Source: Oscillospiraceae bacterium
Lineage (GTDB): Bacteria; Bacillota; Clostridia; Oscillospirales; Acutalibacteraceae
Direction: 5' to 3'
DNA length: 52,916 bases
NCBI GenBank assembly: GCA_015065765.1
Contig: SVPP01000010.1
Coordinates: 36,760 to 89,675 of the forward strand
Below, piece by piece: positions 32,861 through 41,189 of this stretch. Every line of letters begins with the position of its first letter. Within the stretch, counting starts at the first letter, position 1. The notes beneath the pieces are model-generated. The model did no database searches. It was not told the DNA's origin and saw only the letters and a list, made by a program, of their open reading frames with translations. A program made the translations under genes and the position numbers.

Positions 32861-33412
32861 TTATATCAGCTTTTGCCTTATCTGCTCAGAAATCATTTGT
32901 GCATACTTGTCGCAAACAACGCGGTAAGCAGGTTTATAAGCTCCCCTGAAGGCCTGCGAGTGATGAATTGCGGGAAAGCCCTCTTTTTCCCATTTCCTGA
33001 CTTCTTTCCGGAACTCATCCATGTCAAAAGGAAGAAGATTTTCTGCAATCATTTTTTCGGCAATCTTCAATTTTTCTTTCAGTTTACTTACTCCGTCAAT
33101 CTCTTTTTTTGCTGAAAGAAACAACATTTCCCCAAGAGCTTCTGCACTGATTCCGTAATCCATGCAGGAAAGATAGACACGGCTGTAATCACCGTCAAGC
33201 TTCTCAACAAATATTTTGCTTTCTGCAATACCTCTGTCGTATTCATCTTTTATGTATTGCGTTGCTTTCTCCAGCGAGGATACGATGTGTTCACACCCCA
33301 TTGCACTCTGGTGCAAAAACTTAAAAACATCCTGTATCTGAAGTTTCGGATAAGTCATATAATGCTCCATAAGTCTTTGATGTGTTTTGTCGTTTTTTCC
33401 GTAACAGTTCAT
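32861..33412 (-). CDS. Uncharacterised conserved protein next to ECF S component
   Basis: A 183-residue soluble, helical protein. Notable stretches are VFKFLHQSAMGCEHIVSSLE near the start and FPAIHHSQAFRGAYKPAYRVV near the end; the two His and Cys/His-rich motifs look conserved and could be an active or metal site. I recall similar unnamed Firmicutes proteins with QSxxGCEHxV and HHSxAxRxAYxPAYRV, but no function. It lies three bases after the S component gene and so is co-transcribed with it, which hints at a role with the imported compound. Confidence 0.6.
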   Translation of the reverse strand: MNCYGKNDKTHQRLMEHYMTYPKLQIQDVFKFLHQSAMGCEHIVSSLEKATQYIKDEYDRGIAESKIFVEKLDGDYSRVYLSCMDYGISAEALGEMLFLSAKKEIDGVSKLKEKLKIAEKMIAENLLPFDMDEFRKEVRKWEKEGFPAIHHSQAFRGAYKPAYRVVCDKYAQMISEQIRQKLI

Positions 33413-33415
33413 AAT

Positions 33416-33952
33416 TTAATCTCTCAGTTTTGATATTTTAGGATTATCAAGAATCATAACAAGCAGGGGCACAAGCACAATCTGTACAATAATTCCGGGA
33501 AGTGCATTTGTAAAAGCTCCTGCAATAAATGCAGCAAAAGTGAAACCACTACCATTAATTCCAGTACAAATCATCATCGCTACGCCCCACACAAGTCTGC
33601 CCACTATCATCGCTGTTAAAAGAGAACAATAAATATAGGGCTTTTTGCGTGGCAGAAATTTATGCATCAAGCCTGATACTGCACCGTAAGCTGCAAGCTC
33701 AAACGCCATACAAACTGCTGTGGGGAACATAGGAGGCATAACAAGTATAGCTGAGCGAAGCAACGGTGCAATAAAGCCAACTGCAAATCCCCACGGCCAC
33801 CCGCAGATAAACCCGCATAGAAGTACCGGAATGTGTAACGGACAAAGCATTGCCCCCACTTCAGGAATCTGTCCTGTAAGAAAGGGCATTACAAAAGCTA
33901 ACGCCAGAAACATTGCGGCAAGTACCATTTTCAACAAATTGTTTTTTTTCAT
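33416..33952 (-). CDS. ECF transporter S component, substrate unknown
   Basis: A 178-residue protein of about six spans, sharing the small-residue-rich first helix (VLAAMFLALAFVMPFLTG) and the pattern EVGAMLCPLHIPVLLCGFICGWPWGFAVGF of ECF S components. Residues that bind thiamine, riboflavin or biotin are not evident; the LCPLHIPVLLCG segment is shared with a group of uncharacterised S components. The leader carries a consensus promoter and a terminator hairpin (33978-34013), so expression is probably controlled by attenuation. The module is upstream of an unknown 183-residue gene. Confidence 0.82.
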   Translation of the reverse strand: MKKNNLLKMVLAAMFLALAFVMPFLTGQIPEVGAMLCPLHIPVLLCGFICGWPWGFAVGFIAPLLRSAILVMPPMFPTAVCMAFELAAYGAVSGLMHKFLPRKKPYIYCSLLTAMIVGRLVWGVAMMICTGINGSGFTFAAFIAGAFTNALPGIIVQIVLVPLLVMILDNPKISKLRD

Positions 33953-33977
33953 AAGAAGTTCCTTTCCTGATACAAAA

Positions 33978-34013
33978 AAGGTATCATTATCCCTTCTGTG
34001 ACAATGACACCTT
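33978..34013 (-). terminator. Leader terminator (attenuator) before the ECF S gene
   Basis: Minus strand AAGGTGTCATT, 14 base loop, AATGATACCTT with one G-U pair, then a run of T. It lies 26 bases before the ATG and downstream of the promoter at 34091-34119, so it can only act as a leader terminator. Confidence 0.75.
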
Positions 34014-34090
34014 CATAGTATCTTTAATAAAAAAATATTTTAGAAAAATGAAACTTCTGTTTCTTCATTGTTCTTCAGAACAACGTACTT

Positions 34091-34119
34091 ATTCTACCAT
34101 AAAATCCGTAAAATGTCAA
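34091..34119 (-). promoter_or_regulatory. Consensus promoter of the ECF S gene
   Basis: Minus strand TTGACA (34114-34119), 17 bases, TAGAAT (34091-34096). The -35 box overlaps the stop codon of the DUF3842 gene. The leader of about 130 bases holds a hairpin TTGTTCT-ga-AGAACAA near its 5' end and the terminator. Confidence 0.8.
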
Positions 34120-34535
34120 ACCTTTCTGCTTTGTGCAATAAACCGCAGCTTGGATACCGCATCTGCAATCAACGCACCGGTATTAAGATCAGGAACTCCT
34201 GCAATCAGGTTGTCGCATTTGTTCATGGGAATGAGAATACGTGCTGCATTTGATTTTCCCACAGCAACTGCCATTTTTTCAGTAATTTCACCCAAAAGGG
34301 AATCTGCAATCACGATTCCGACAGGGCCTATGATGACATCTGCTTTACGACAAGCTACTACTACAGGATTCTCGCCTGTTGCCGCGTTTTTCGCCCCTGC
34401 TTTCAGCATAGATGCTGTTGCAACCGCATTGGTGCCTATTGCCGTAATATTTATATTGTTAAGCTGTGCAGAAATTTCCTTCACAAGCTGAGCACCAAGC
34501 TGTCCGCCCTGACCGTCAATAATAACTATATTCAT
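34116..34535 (-). CDS. DUF3842 family protein
   Basis: A 139-residue protein with a P-loop- or Rossmann-like start MNIVIIDGQGGQLGAQLVKEI, then ITAIGTNAVATASMLKAG, NPVVVACRKADVIIGPVGIV and SNAARILIPMNKCDNLIAGV. This is a recognised but uncharacterised Firmicutes family. The start at 34535 follows ACAGGAT with GGAG a little further up; a longer frame is less likely. Downstream of the deacetylase-like gene by 37 bases, probably co-transcribed. Confidence 0.82.
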   Translation of the reverse strand: MNIVIIDGQGGQLGAQLVKEISAQLNNINITAIGTNAVATASMLKAGAKNAATGENPVVVACRKADVIIGPVGIVIADSLLGEITEKMAVAVGKSNAARILIPMNKCDNLIAGVPDLNTGALIADAVSKLRFIAQSRKV

Positions 34536-34572
34536 ATCCTGTTTCTCCAATAATCAATACTGTAAATTGTTT

Positions 34573-36102
34573 TTATCCTATCAATTCAAACTCAATTTCC
34601 TTATCTTCCGAACACATCAGATTGTTTTCAAATCTGCCTTTAAGGAGCTTTACTGCGTATTCTGCACCTTTATAGGAAAGCGTAAGCAAAACATCTGTAC
34701 AGAACAATTTTTCACCTGTATGGCCCTTGTCCTTACCCATTCTGTTTTCCACAATAAAATCTTCCTTGCAGATTATTTTCACTGTTTTTTCAGCAAGAAT
34801 AAAAGTCACATCCCCATACCTGATTTCAGCCACATCCTCACCTTTTTCTGCAAATTCCATTTCTGTGTGAGTGCCGATTTCATTTCCCTTTTTGTCAAGA
34901 AGATACATTCCTGCAAGAATTCCGTTGCCACTCTGTCGGTTGCCGTCAGTCACAGGGAGAGTTTCATAGAAAGCCTCATTTATCGTACACACCTTATCCT
35001 CATAAGGATCAAGGAATTTTTCGCTGAAAACATGAAGGTCTCTTATTCTCATTTTACCGCCGTCACCGTAAAGGTTGATGCGGTAATATTTTGACGAATA
35101 CCAGACTGAATTTTTGTTTTCGTCATCAAAAGCCGTATGTGCGGAAATAGTTGAAGCGGGAGTTGTTCTGTAAGTTTCTTTATATCTTCTGCCCGTGTCG
35201 CCCAAAGGCTCAACCTGAATTCTGCCTTCTTTCTGCAATTTTTCAAAAAGTGGAAACTGATATTCAAGTCCTTCTTTCATACCCGGCCAGCTGAAGCTGT
35301 TTTCCTGTCCTGCCTGAGCATAACCGAAAGTAAGACATTCTCCGTTAAAGTTTTCTTTCATATACCAATCAACCCATAAGGGAGAACCACCTGACTCTTC
35401 ATAGACAGGCTCAAGGGAAGATACATTCTGCCACGTACAGTCAGAATTCACATCTGTTCCCGAATCAAACTGATAAACGGGATCACATCCAAGCATTCTG
35501 AAAACAGGGACACTTATCTGGTTTCCTTCTGTCTGTGCAGGGAGAAACACATTGGTTTTCGCAGGATAATATCCCTGGCCGTAATATCCACCCCACAAAG
35601 TATAGCCGTCTGTGCCGTACTGCTCCTTGCAGTTACAGATTGCATCAAGTCCGTACTTTTCACAGGCATATCTTATTGTGTGGGAATCAAAAAGCCATGA
35701 GCCGAAAACGCGAGGATAATAACCCATGATTTCTTTGAAATCCTCAAAAAGAATATCTATGAGTTTTTCTCTTTCCTCTTTTGTATAGCCTACAGGAAAA
35801 CCGCAGTGCGCATGCCAGTCCCAGTGGAATCTGCCACGCCATGTAATCCCTGCTTTTTCCGCCATAGGTTCAACAACCTCATGCCATACACCGATTTCAA
35901 ACTGCTCACTGTCAAGGCTTTTCAGAAGGCATGAGTATTCAGGCAGGATAAGAGCATCATATTGCAGAAGAAAAGTACCTCTCAGATTATGCTTTTTCAT
36001 CAGTTTTATCTGCTCAAGCACAGGCTCCATAAGATCTACGGGCTCTCTCGGCTCAACTCCGCGGATGAAATTTATGATGTTTACAATTTGTCTGTTTTTC
36101 AT
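34573..36102 (-). CDS. Glycoside hydrolase/deacetylase-fold protein, unknown specificity
   Basis: A 509-residue cytosolic protein. The first 220 residues look like a NodB/GH57-type (beta/alpha) barrel: IINFIRGVEPREPVDLMEPV, LRGTFLLQYDALILPEY, EIGVWHEVVEPMAEKAGI, FHWDWHAHCGFPVGYT and FGSWLFDSHTIRYACEKYGL. The conserved His, Trp and Asp residues there could be catalytic. The second half is beta-rich (NKNSVWYSSKYYRINLYG, TDGNRQSGNGILAGMYLLDK), similar to carbohydrate-binding or GH C-terminal sandwiches. No known GH family could be assigned. Position between ileS and DUF3842. Confidence 0.65.
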   Translation of the reverse strand: MKNRQIVNIINFIRGVEPREPVDLMEPVLEQIKLMKKHNLRGTFLLQYDALILPEYSCLLKSLDSEQFEIGVWHEVVEPMAEKAGITWRGRFHWDWHAHCGFPVGYTKEEREKLIDILFEDFKEIMGYYPRVFGSWLFDSHTIRYACEKYGLDAICNCKEQYGTDGYTLWGGYYGQGYYPAKTNVFLPAQTEGNQISVPVFRMLGCDPVYQFDSGTDVNSDCTWQNVSSLEPVYEESGGSPLWVDWYMKENFNGECLTFGYAQAGQENSFSWPGMKEGLEYQFPLFEKLQKEGRIQVEPLGDTGRRYKETYRTTPASTISAHTAFDDENKNSVWYSSKYYRINLYGDGGKMRIRDLHVFSEKFLDPYEDKVCTINEAFYETLPVTDGNRQSGNGILAGMYLLDKKGNEIGTHTEMEFAEKGEDVAEIRYGDVTFILAEKTVKIICKEDFIVENRMGKDKGHTGEKLFCTDVLLTLSYKGAEYAVKLLKGRFENNLMCSEDKEIEFELIG

Positions 36103-36121
36103 AACACTTCACCTTACAGAA

Positions 36122-36150
36122 AATGCCGACAGAATCAATCTGTCGGCATT
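36122..36150 (-). terminator. Terminator-like hairpin upstream of the 34573-36102 gene
   Basis: AATGCCGACAGA and TCTGTCGGCATT form a perfect 12 bp stem with a five base loop; minus strand continues TTTTCTGT. It lies ten bases after the ileS stop and ends that gene. Confidence 0.8.
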
Positions 36151-36159
36151 ATAAAAATT

Positions 36160-39100
36160 TTACATCTTCTTAACGCCGAATGTTACCTTTTCGCCGTTGA
36201 TATCCCATTCTGCTGTGTAGCCGTCAAGTGAACCCACTACAAATTCATCAGCAAGAACGTCTGTCATGATTTCTTCCTTATTGTTTGTGAAGATTTCAGC
36301 AAGCTTGTCGTTGCCTGAGATGTAAACTGTAATGTGGTCAGGCACATCGAAGTCTGCATCCTTTCTCATTGTCTGAATCTTTGAAACCATTTCACGGACA
36401 AAGCCTTCTTCAATAAGAGCATCGGTAAGAGTTGTATCAATTGCAACTGTTACACCGCCCTCTGCAAGTGAGAAGAAGCCTGTTTTCTGTGTAGCTTCAA
36501 TAAGAAGGTCTGCTTCCTCAAGGTCGATTACCATGTCACCCAAGTCAAGCTTCAGAACGCCCGCCTCATCAAGCTCTTTCTTAGCAGCACTGCCGTCGAT
36601 TTCAGAAAGCTTTGTTCTGATATCGTTAAGGCGTTTGCCGTATTTCGGACCCAGTGTTTTCATCTGAGGTTTGAAGTTGTATGAAAGCATACTGTCAACA
36701 TCCTCAATGAATGAAACTTCCTTGATATTAAGCTCATCTTCAATAATCTTTTTGTAGAAATCGTTAAGTTCTCTTTCACCCTTTACATACATTGCACCGA
36801 GAGGCTGACGGTTCTTGATGTTTGAGCCGTTTCTTGCTGCACGTCCGAGAGTAACAATTTTAAGTACCTCGTCCATGTTTTCTTCAAGCTCTTTGTCAAT
36901 GAGAGTTTCGTCTACCTCGGGGAATGAGCAAAGGTGGATACTTTCCTCAGCAGAAACATCTACTGAGCGGACAAGGTTCTGATAAATTTCTTCTGAAATA
37001 AAGGGAACCATAGGAGCTGCTGTTTTTGCAGTTGTAACGAGTGCGGTGTAGAGTGTCATGTAAGCGTTGATCTTGTCCTGAGTCATTTCTTGTGCCCAGT
37101 AACGTTCTCTGCCACGACGTACATACCAGTTACTCATTTCGTCTACAAAGCTCTGAAGTGCCTTCGCAGCTTCGGGAATCTTATAGTTATCAAGGCAATC
37201 GTCAACTTCTTTCACCATAGAATTAAGACGTGAGAGAAGCCATTTATCCATAACTGTAAGAGAATCTCTGTCAAGAGTATATTTTGTGGGATCGAATGAG
37301 TCGATGTCTGCATAGAGAACATAGAAAGCATATGTGTTCCACAATGTACCCATGAATTTACGCTGACCTTCAGTTACTGCCTTTGCATGGAAACGGTTAG
37401 GAAGCCAGGGAGCAGAGTTGGTATAGAAATACCAACGGATTGCGTCTGCACCATGCTGAGAAAGTGCATCGAAGGGATCAACTGCATTGCCCTTTGATTT
37501 TGACATCTTCTGTCCGTTTTCATCCTGAACGTGACCGAGAACAATAACATTCTTGAAGGGTGCTTTATTGAAAATAAGTGTTGAAATCGCAAGAAGTGAA
37601 TAGAACCAGCCTCTTGTCTGGTCAACAGCCTCTGAAATAAAGTCTGCAGGGAACTGAGCCTCGAAAAGGTCTTTGTTCTCAAAGGGATAGTGGTGCTGAG
37701 CAAAGGGCATTGCACCTGAGTCAAACCAGCAGTCGATAACCTCGGGAACACGTGTCATATTCTTTCCGCAAACAGGACATTTAACATTAACTTCGTCAAT
37801 GTAAGGTCTGTGAAGCTCGATATCATCAGGACAGTTGTCTGACATTGCTTTCAGCTCTTCAATGCTGCCGATTGCGTGTCTGTGACCGCATTCACATTCC
37901 CAGATATTAAGAGGAGTACCCCAGTAACGGTTACGGCTGATGCCCCAGTCCTGAACGTTTTCAAGCCAGTCACCGAATCTGCCTTTACCGATGCTTTCGG
38001 GAATCCAGTTGATTGTGTTGTTATTTCTGATAAGGTCATCACGAACGTCAGTCATTCTGATGAACCATGATTCTCTTGCATAATAGATGAGAGGAGTGTC
38101 ACATCTCCAGCAGTGAGGATAGCTGTGCTCAAACTTGGGAGCATCGAAGAGAAGCCCTCTCTTTTCAAGGTCGATAAGAACTTCCTTGTCAGCATCCTTG
38201 CAGAACATACCTGCAAAGGGTGTTTCCTCTGTCATGTTACCCTTGCTGTCTACAAGCTGTACAAAGGGAAGGTCATACTTTCTGCCTACATTCGCGTCGT
38301 CTTCACCGAATGCAGGAGCGATATGAACGATACCTGTACCGTCTGTGAGAGTAACATAGCCGTCACATGTTACGAAATATGCTTTCTTGTGCTGTTTCTC
38401 GATAATCTCGCCACAGCAATCGAAAAGAGGCTCATATTCCTTATATTCAAGGTCTTTACCTACATAAGTTTCAAGAACTTCATAAGGTGCAGTTTCCTTT
38501 TCACCGCCGAGGATTTTTTCGCAGAGAGCCTCAGCAAGGATATATGTGTAGCCGTCTGCAGTTTTAACCTTTACATAGTTTTCTACAGGGTTTACGCAGA
38601 GTGCAAGGTTTGAAGGAAGAGTCCAGGGAGTTGTTGTCCATGCAAGGAAATATGCGTCCTCTCCCTTGATTTTAAATCTTGCAACTGCAGAGCGTTCTTT
38701 GACATCCTTGTAGCCCTGAGCTACTTCGTGTGATGAAAGAGGTGTTCCGCAACGGGGGCAATAGGGAACAATTTTGAAGCCTTTGTAAAGAAGGCCTTTG
38801 TCAAAAATCTGTTTCAGCGCCCACCACTCAGATTCGATGAAATTATTGTGATATGTTACATAAGGATCATCCATGTCTGCCCAGAAGCCTACAGTTGATG
38901 AGAAATCTTCCCACATTCCCTTATATTTCCATACACTCTCCTTACATTTATCGATGAAGGGAGCAATGCCGTATTCTTCAATCTGCTCTTTACCGTCAAG
39001 GCCGAGAAGTTTTTCAACCTCAAGCTCAACAGGAAGACCGTGAGTGTCCCAGCCTGCTTTTCTGGGAACCTGATAGCCTTTCATTGTACGGTAACGGGGA

Positions 39101-39297
39101 ATCATATCCTTGATAACACGTGTGAGAACGTGACCGATATGAGGCTTGCCGTTAGCTGTGGGAGGGCCATCATAGAACACATAAGGTTCACCCTCGCGTG
39201 CACTTGATTTTTCAAAGATTTTGTTTTCCTTCCAGAAGTTCTCAACTTCCTTTTCTCTCTCTACAAAGCCCAGGTTTGTAGGAACTTTCTTGTACAT
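36160..39297 (-). CDS. ileS: Isoleucyl-tRNA synthetase, long (type 2-like)
   Basis: A 1045-residue class I synthetase. HIGH motif is GKPHIGHVL with GWDTHGLPVE after it, KMSKS is KMSKSKGNAVDPF, and the zinc-ribbon cysteines occur at CPRCGTPLSSHE and CPVCGKNM. Length and signatures fit the eukaryote/archaeal-like IleRS type found in many Clostridia, which in other species is insensitive to mupirocin; that property is inferred only. The ATG follows GGAAGATTTTACG. A T-box leader precedes the gene, so transcription rises when tRNA-Ile is uncharged. Confidence 0.97.
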   Translation of the reverse strand: MYKKVPTNLGFVEREKEVENFWKENKIFEKSSAREGEPYVFYDGPPTANGKPHIGHVLTRVIKDMIPRYRTMKGYQVPRKAGWDTHGLPVELEVEKLLGLDGKEQIEEYGIAPFIDKCKESVWKYKGMWEDFSSTVGFWADMDDPYVTYHNNFIESEWWALKQIFDKGLLYKGFKIVPYCPRCGTPLSSHEVAQGYKDVKERSAVARFKIKGEDAYFLAWTTTPWTLPSNLALCVNPVENYVKVKTADGYTYILAEALCEKILGGEKETAPYEVLETYVGKDLEYKEYEPLFDCCGEIIEKQHKKAYFVTCDGYVTLTDGTGIVHIAPAFGEDDANVGRKYDLPFVQLVDSKGNMTEETPFAGMFCKDADKEVLIDLEKRGLLFDAPKFEHSYPHCWRCDTPLIYYARESWFIRMTDVRDDLIRNNNTINWIPESIGKGRFGDWLENVQDWGISRNRYWGTPLNIWECECGHRHAIGSIEELKAMSDNCPDDIELHRPYIDEVNVKCPVCGKNMTRVPEVIDCWFDSGAMPFAQHHYPFENKDLFEAQFPADFISEAVDQTRGWFYSLLAISTLIFNKAPFKNVIVLGHVQDENGQKMSKSKGNAVDPFDALSQHGADAIRWYFYTNSAPWLPNRFHAKAVTEGQRKFMGTLWNTYAFYVLYADIDSFDPTKYTLDRDSLTVMDKWLLSRLNSMVKEVDDCLDNYKIPEAAKALQSFVDEMSNWYVRRGRERYWAQEMTQDKINAYMTLYTALVTTAKTAAPMVPFISEEIYQNLVRSVDVSAEESIHLCSFPEVDETLIDKELEENMDEVLKIVTLGRAARNGSNIKNRQPLGAMYVKGERELNDFYKKIIEDELNIKEVSFIEDVDSMLSYNFKPQMKTLGPKYGKRLNDIRTKLSEIDGSAAKKELDEAGVLKLDLGDMVIDLEEADLLIEATQKTGFFSLAEGGVTVAIDTTLTDALIEEGFVREMVSKIQTMRKDADFDVPDHITVYISGNDKLAEIFTNNKEEIMTDVLADEFVVGSLDGYTAEWDINGEKVTFGVKKM

Positions 39298-39334
39298 CGT
39301 AAAATCTTCCTTTCATTCAACTTACAAGAATTAA

Positions 39335-39562
39335 AAAATGCTTCCGTCCGGAACAGGACGAAAGCAACTTCGTTAAACCACCTATTTCCATACAATCATA
39401 TGGTTTCCGATAACGGCGGATACCGGCTTCACTTAATCTGCAAAAGCATTTCAGCTTGCAACTCGGGAGTGATATTCACCTGAAATCTACTCATCATCGG
39501 GCTTGCACCATCCCCGACTCGCTCAAGAATTTTGACTTCGGTTACTGTCTCCGTCACAGTTT
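39335..39562 (-). promoter_or_regulatory. T-box riboswitch of ileS
   Basis: On the minus strand, stem I with GAATATCACTC gives an AUC (Ile) specifier around 39471-39473, the T-box antiterminator region AATAGGTGGTTTAACG lies at 39371-39386 (UGGU to pair with the ACCA tRNA end), and the terminator TGCTTTCGTCC..GGACGGAAGCA (39339-39366) followed by TTTTTTA. All elements and order match T-boxes. Confidence 0.93.
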
Positions 39563-39580
39563 TTATACTATATCTTATAT

Positions 39581-39609
39581 ATAATATCACAAGAAAAATA
39601 AATTGTCAA
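39581..39609 (-). promoter_or_regulatory. Promoter of the ileS T-box leader
   Basis: Minus strand TTGACA (39604-39609), 17 bases, TATTAT (39581-39586). The -35 overlaps the stop of the upstream hydrolase gene. Confidence 0.8.
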
Positions 39610-40805
39610 TTAAACTGCTTAAAGTTTTCGTTGTCATAAACAGAAGTAATTGAGTTATCTTTAAGAAGCATACCGCACAATTTCAGAAGATGTTCAGTTT
39701 TTGCTGCACCCTCATGATCCATACCCTTATAAAACCACACTCTGTCCTTGATTGCACTTGTTGACACGTCAATGTCTTTTTCAAGATCAGAACAGAGAGC
39801 TCCCATTGAGCAGGATGATGTATCCACAATTCCGTCAGAGTGGCTATTATCTCTTCTGAACATTTTTTCCATAGGCAGACCGTAACCGCAGAGTGAGAAA
39901 AACTCTATGCCGTTTTCCTTCTGCTTTGCGATGAAAGCGGGGAAATCCTTTCTGATTGCATAGTTTTCTTCGCAGATGCGTTCAAGGTTCGGGCTTCTTT
40001 TGTGTTTTGCACAAAGACTCTCATAATCGCCGTGAGGAATCGCTCCCCAACCAACGGAGGAGCGTGAAAGCACCTTATCACGCAGAGCATTAAAAATGCT
40101 GTCTACAATATTTCCTCTTGTTTTTTTCGTAAGGAGAGATGTAAGCTTTTTAAGTTCTTTCGGGATTATATCTTCTTCAAACTCAGCAAAGCTTCCGTCA
40201 ATCAGACCTGTAGCAAGACTCGAGCCGTCAAAAGCGGGAACAACACCCACAACACGGTTTATGTGTCCCCTGTGACCATGTTTGTTCACATATGCCGTTG
40301 AAATCGTACCACCAAGGCTTACAGGCACAAGATTTACTTTGTCTGCATTCCTCTGCTTCATAACATTCTCTATAAATTCATCAAGCTCCGCAACAACCTT
40401 TTCAGTATTACCGAAGGAATTATATGTAAAAAAGTAGAAATTCTCTTCGCCGATTTCCGCAGCTATCTTGTCAACAGGAAGCATACGTTTTATGTATTTT
40501 CTCTCTTTTTCGCTACATTCTTTAAAACTGTTTTTATATCTTTCAACCTCTAAGGCATGGATTTCATTTCCGTCCTCGTCAAGAGCAAGACCATCAATCT
40601 GCCTTGAAAATTCTTTATAGACTGCCTTTGAAAGACCGGCGTCACAGCGTGTAATCACAGAACCGATGAACGGGAGAACTATTTTCACTACCAGCTTTTT
40701 CGTGTCAATATCAATGGGCCATACTCTTTTACCATTTTCCGTGTTTCTCACAATTGACTGTCCGATACCTGCTATGGCAATTGCAGGATAAGATTTTAAA
40801 GTCAT
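39606..40805 (-). CDS. Cytosolic LCAT/lipase-like alpha/beta hydrolase
   Basis: A 399-residue protein related to the secreted hydrolase at 11451-13334: both have N-Y/F-Y-[ST]-x-[FY]-G-x-x-E...L-D-E-[FY]-I and the nucleophile elbow here NLVPVSLGGTISTAYV (Ser in S-L-G-G). A candidate acid/His pair is in FYKGMDHEGAAKT. No signal peptide, although the N-terminus YPAIAIAGIGQSIVR starts with the same first strand as the secreted form (YPVIIVPGYSGSALR). It may act on cytosolic esters or be membrane-associated. ATG 40805 has GAGGTGG. Confidence 0.75.
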   Translation of the reverse strand: MTLKSYPAIAIAGIGQSIVRNTENGKRVWPIDIDTKKLVVKIVLPFIGSVITRCDAGLSKAVYKEFSRQIDGLALDEDGNEIHALEVERYKNSFKECSEKERKYIKRMLPVDKIAAEIGEENFYFFTYNSFGNTEKVVAELDEFIENVMKQRNADKVNLVPVSLGGTISTAYVNKHGHRGHINRVVGVVPAFDGSSLATGLIDGSFAEFEEDIIPKELKKLTSLLTKKTRGNIVDSIFNALRDKVLSRSSVGWGAIPHGDYESLCAKHKRSPNLERICEENYAIRKDFPAFIAKQKENGIEFFSLCGYGLPMEKMFRRDNSHSDGIVDTSSCSMGALCSDLEKDIDVSTSAIKDRVWFYKGMDHEGAAKTEHLLKLCGMLLKDNSITSVYDNENFKQFN

Positions 40806-40897
40806 GCAAACCACCTCAGTATAACTTTAACACAAAGGCAAGCCCATGTCAAACGGTGAACAAAATTTTAAAAATTATTATAAATCGCTCTGTATGC

Positions 40898-40925
40898 TTG
40901 ACTTTATTCTGAAATAAGATATAAT
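40898..40925 (+). promoter_or_regulatory. Sigma-A promoter of the 69-residue protein
   Basis: TTGACT (40898-40903), 16 bases, TATAAT (40920-40925). It lies 39 bases before the ATG. Confidence 0.8.
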
Positions 40926-40964
40926 TAAACTGTAAGCAAACACTTGAGAAAGGAGTACATATAA

Positions 40965-41174
40965 ATGGATATTAATGCAATCATCACAATGGTAACAGAT
41001 TTCTTTAAGAGCATCCCCTGGGAGAATGTTATTCAGTCTTTCGTAGGCAGCATTCAGGGAATCAACTGGGATTCTCTTGCATCTCTCTTTGACTGGTTCG
41101 ATTTCACTGAAGGTCCTCTCCAGGCAGCTATCGACTCATTCATGGCTGTTATCTCATCACTTTTCGGTGCATAA
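40965..41174 (+). CDS. Small acidic amphipathic protein (69 residues), unknown
   Basis: A leaderless peptide with eight acidic and one basic residue, three Trp, many Phe/Ile and no Cys. It has an internal repeat: IPWENVIQSF (17-26) and INWDSLASLF (33-42). The end MAVISSLFGA matches the tails of the secreted proteins at 7673-8491 and 25317-26012 (IVGLFGG, ITSLFGG). AAAGGAG is at normal spacing, a consensus promoter precedes it and a perfect 12 bp terminator follows, so it is a strong monocistronic unit. Amphipathic, leaderless acidic peptides recall phenol-soluble modulins or leaderless bacteriocins, but no homology is claimed. Function unknown. Confidence 0.75.
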   Translation: MDINAIITMVTDFFKSIPWENVIQSFVGSIQGINWDSLASLFDWFDFTEGPLQAAIDSFMAVISSLFGA

Positions 41175-41189
41175 GTTAAAGCAAAAGAT

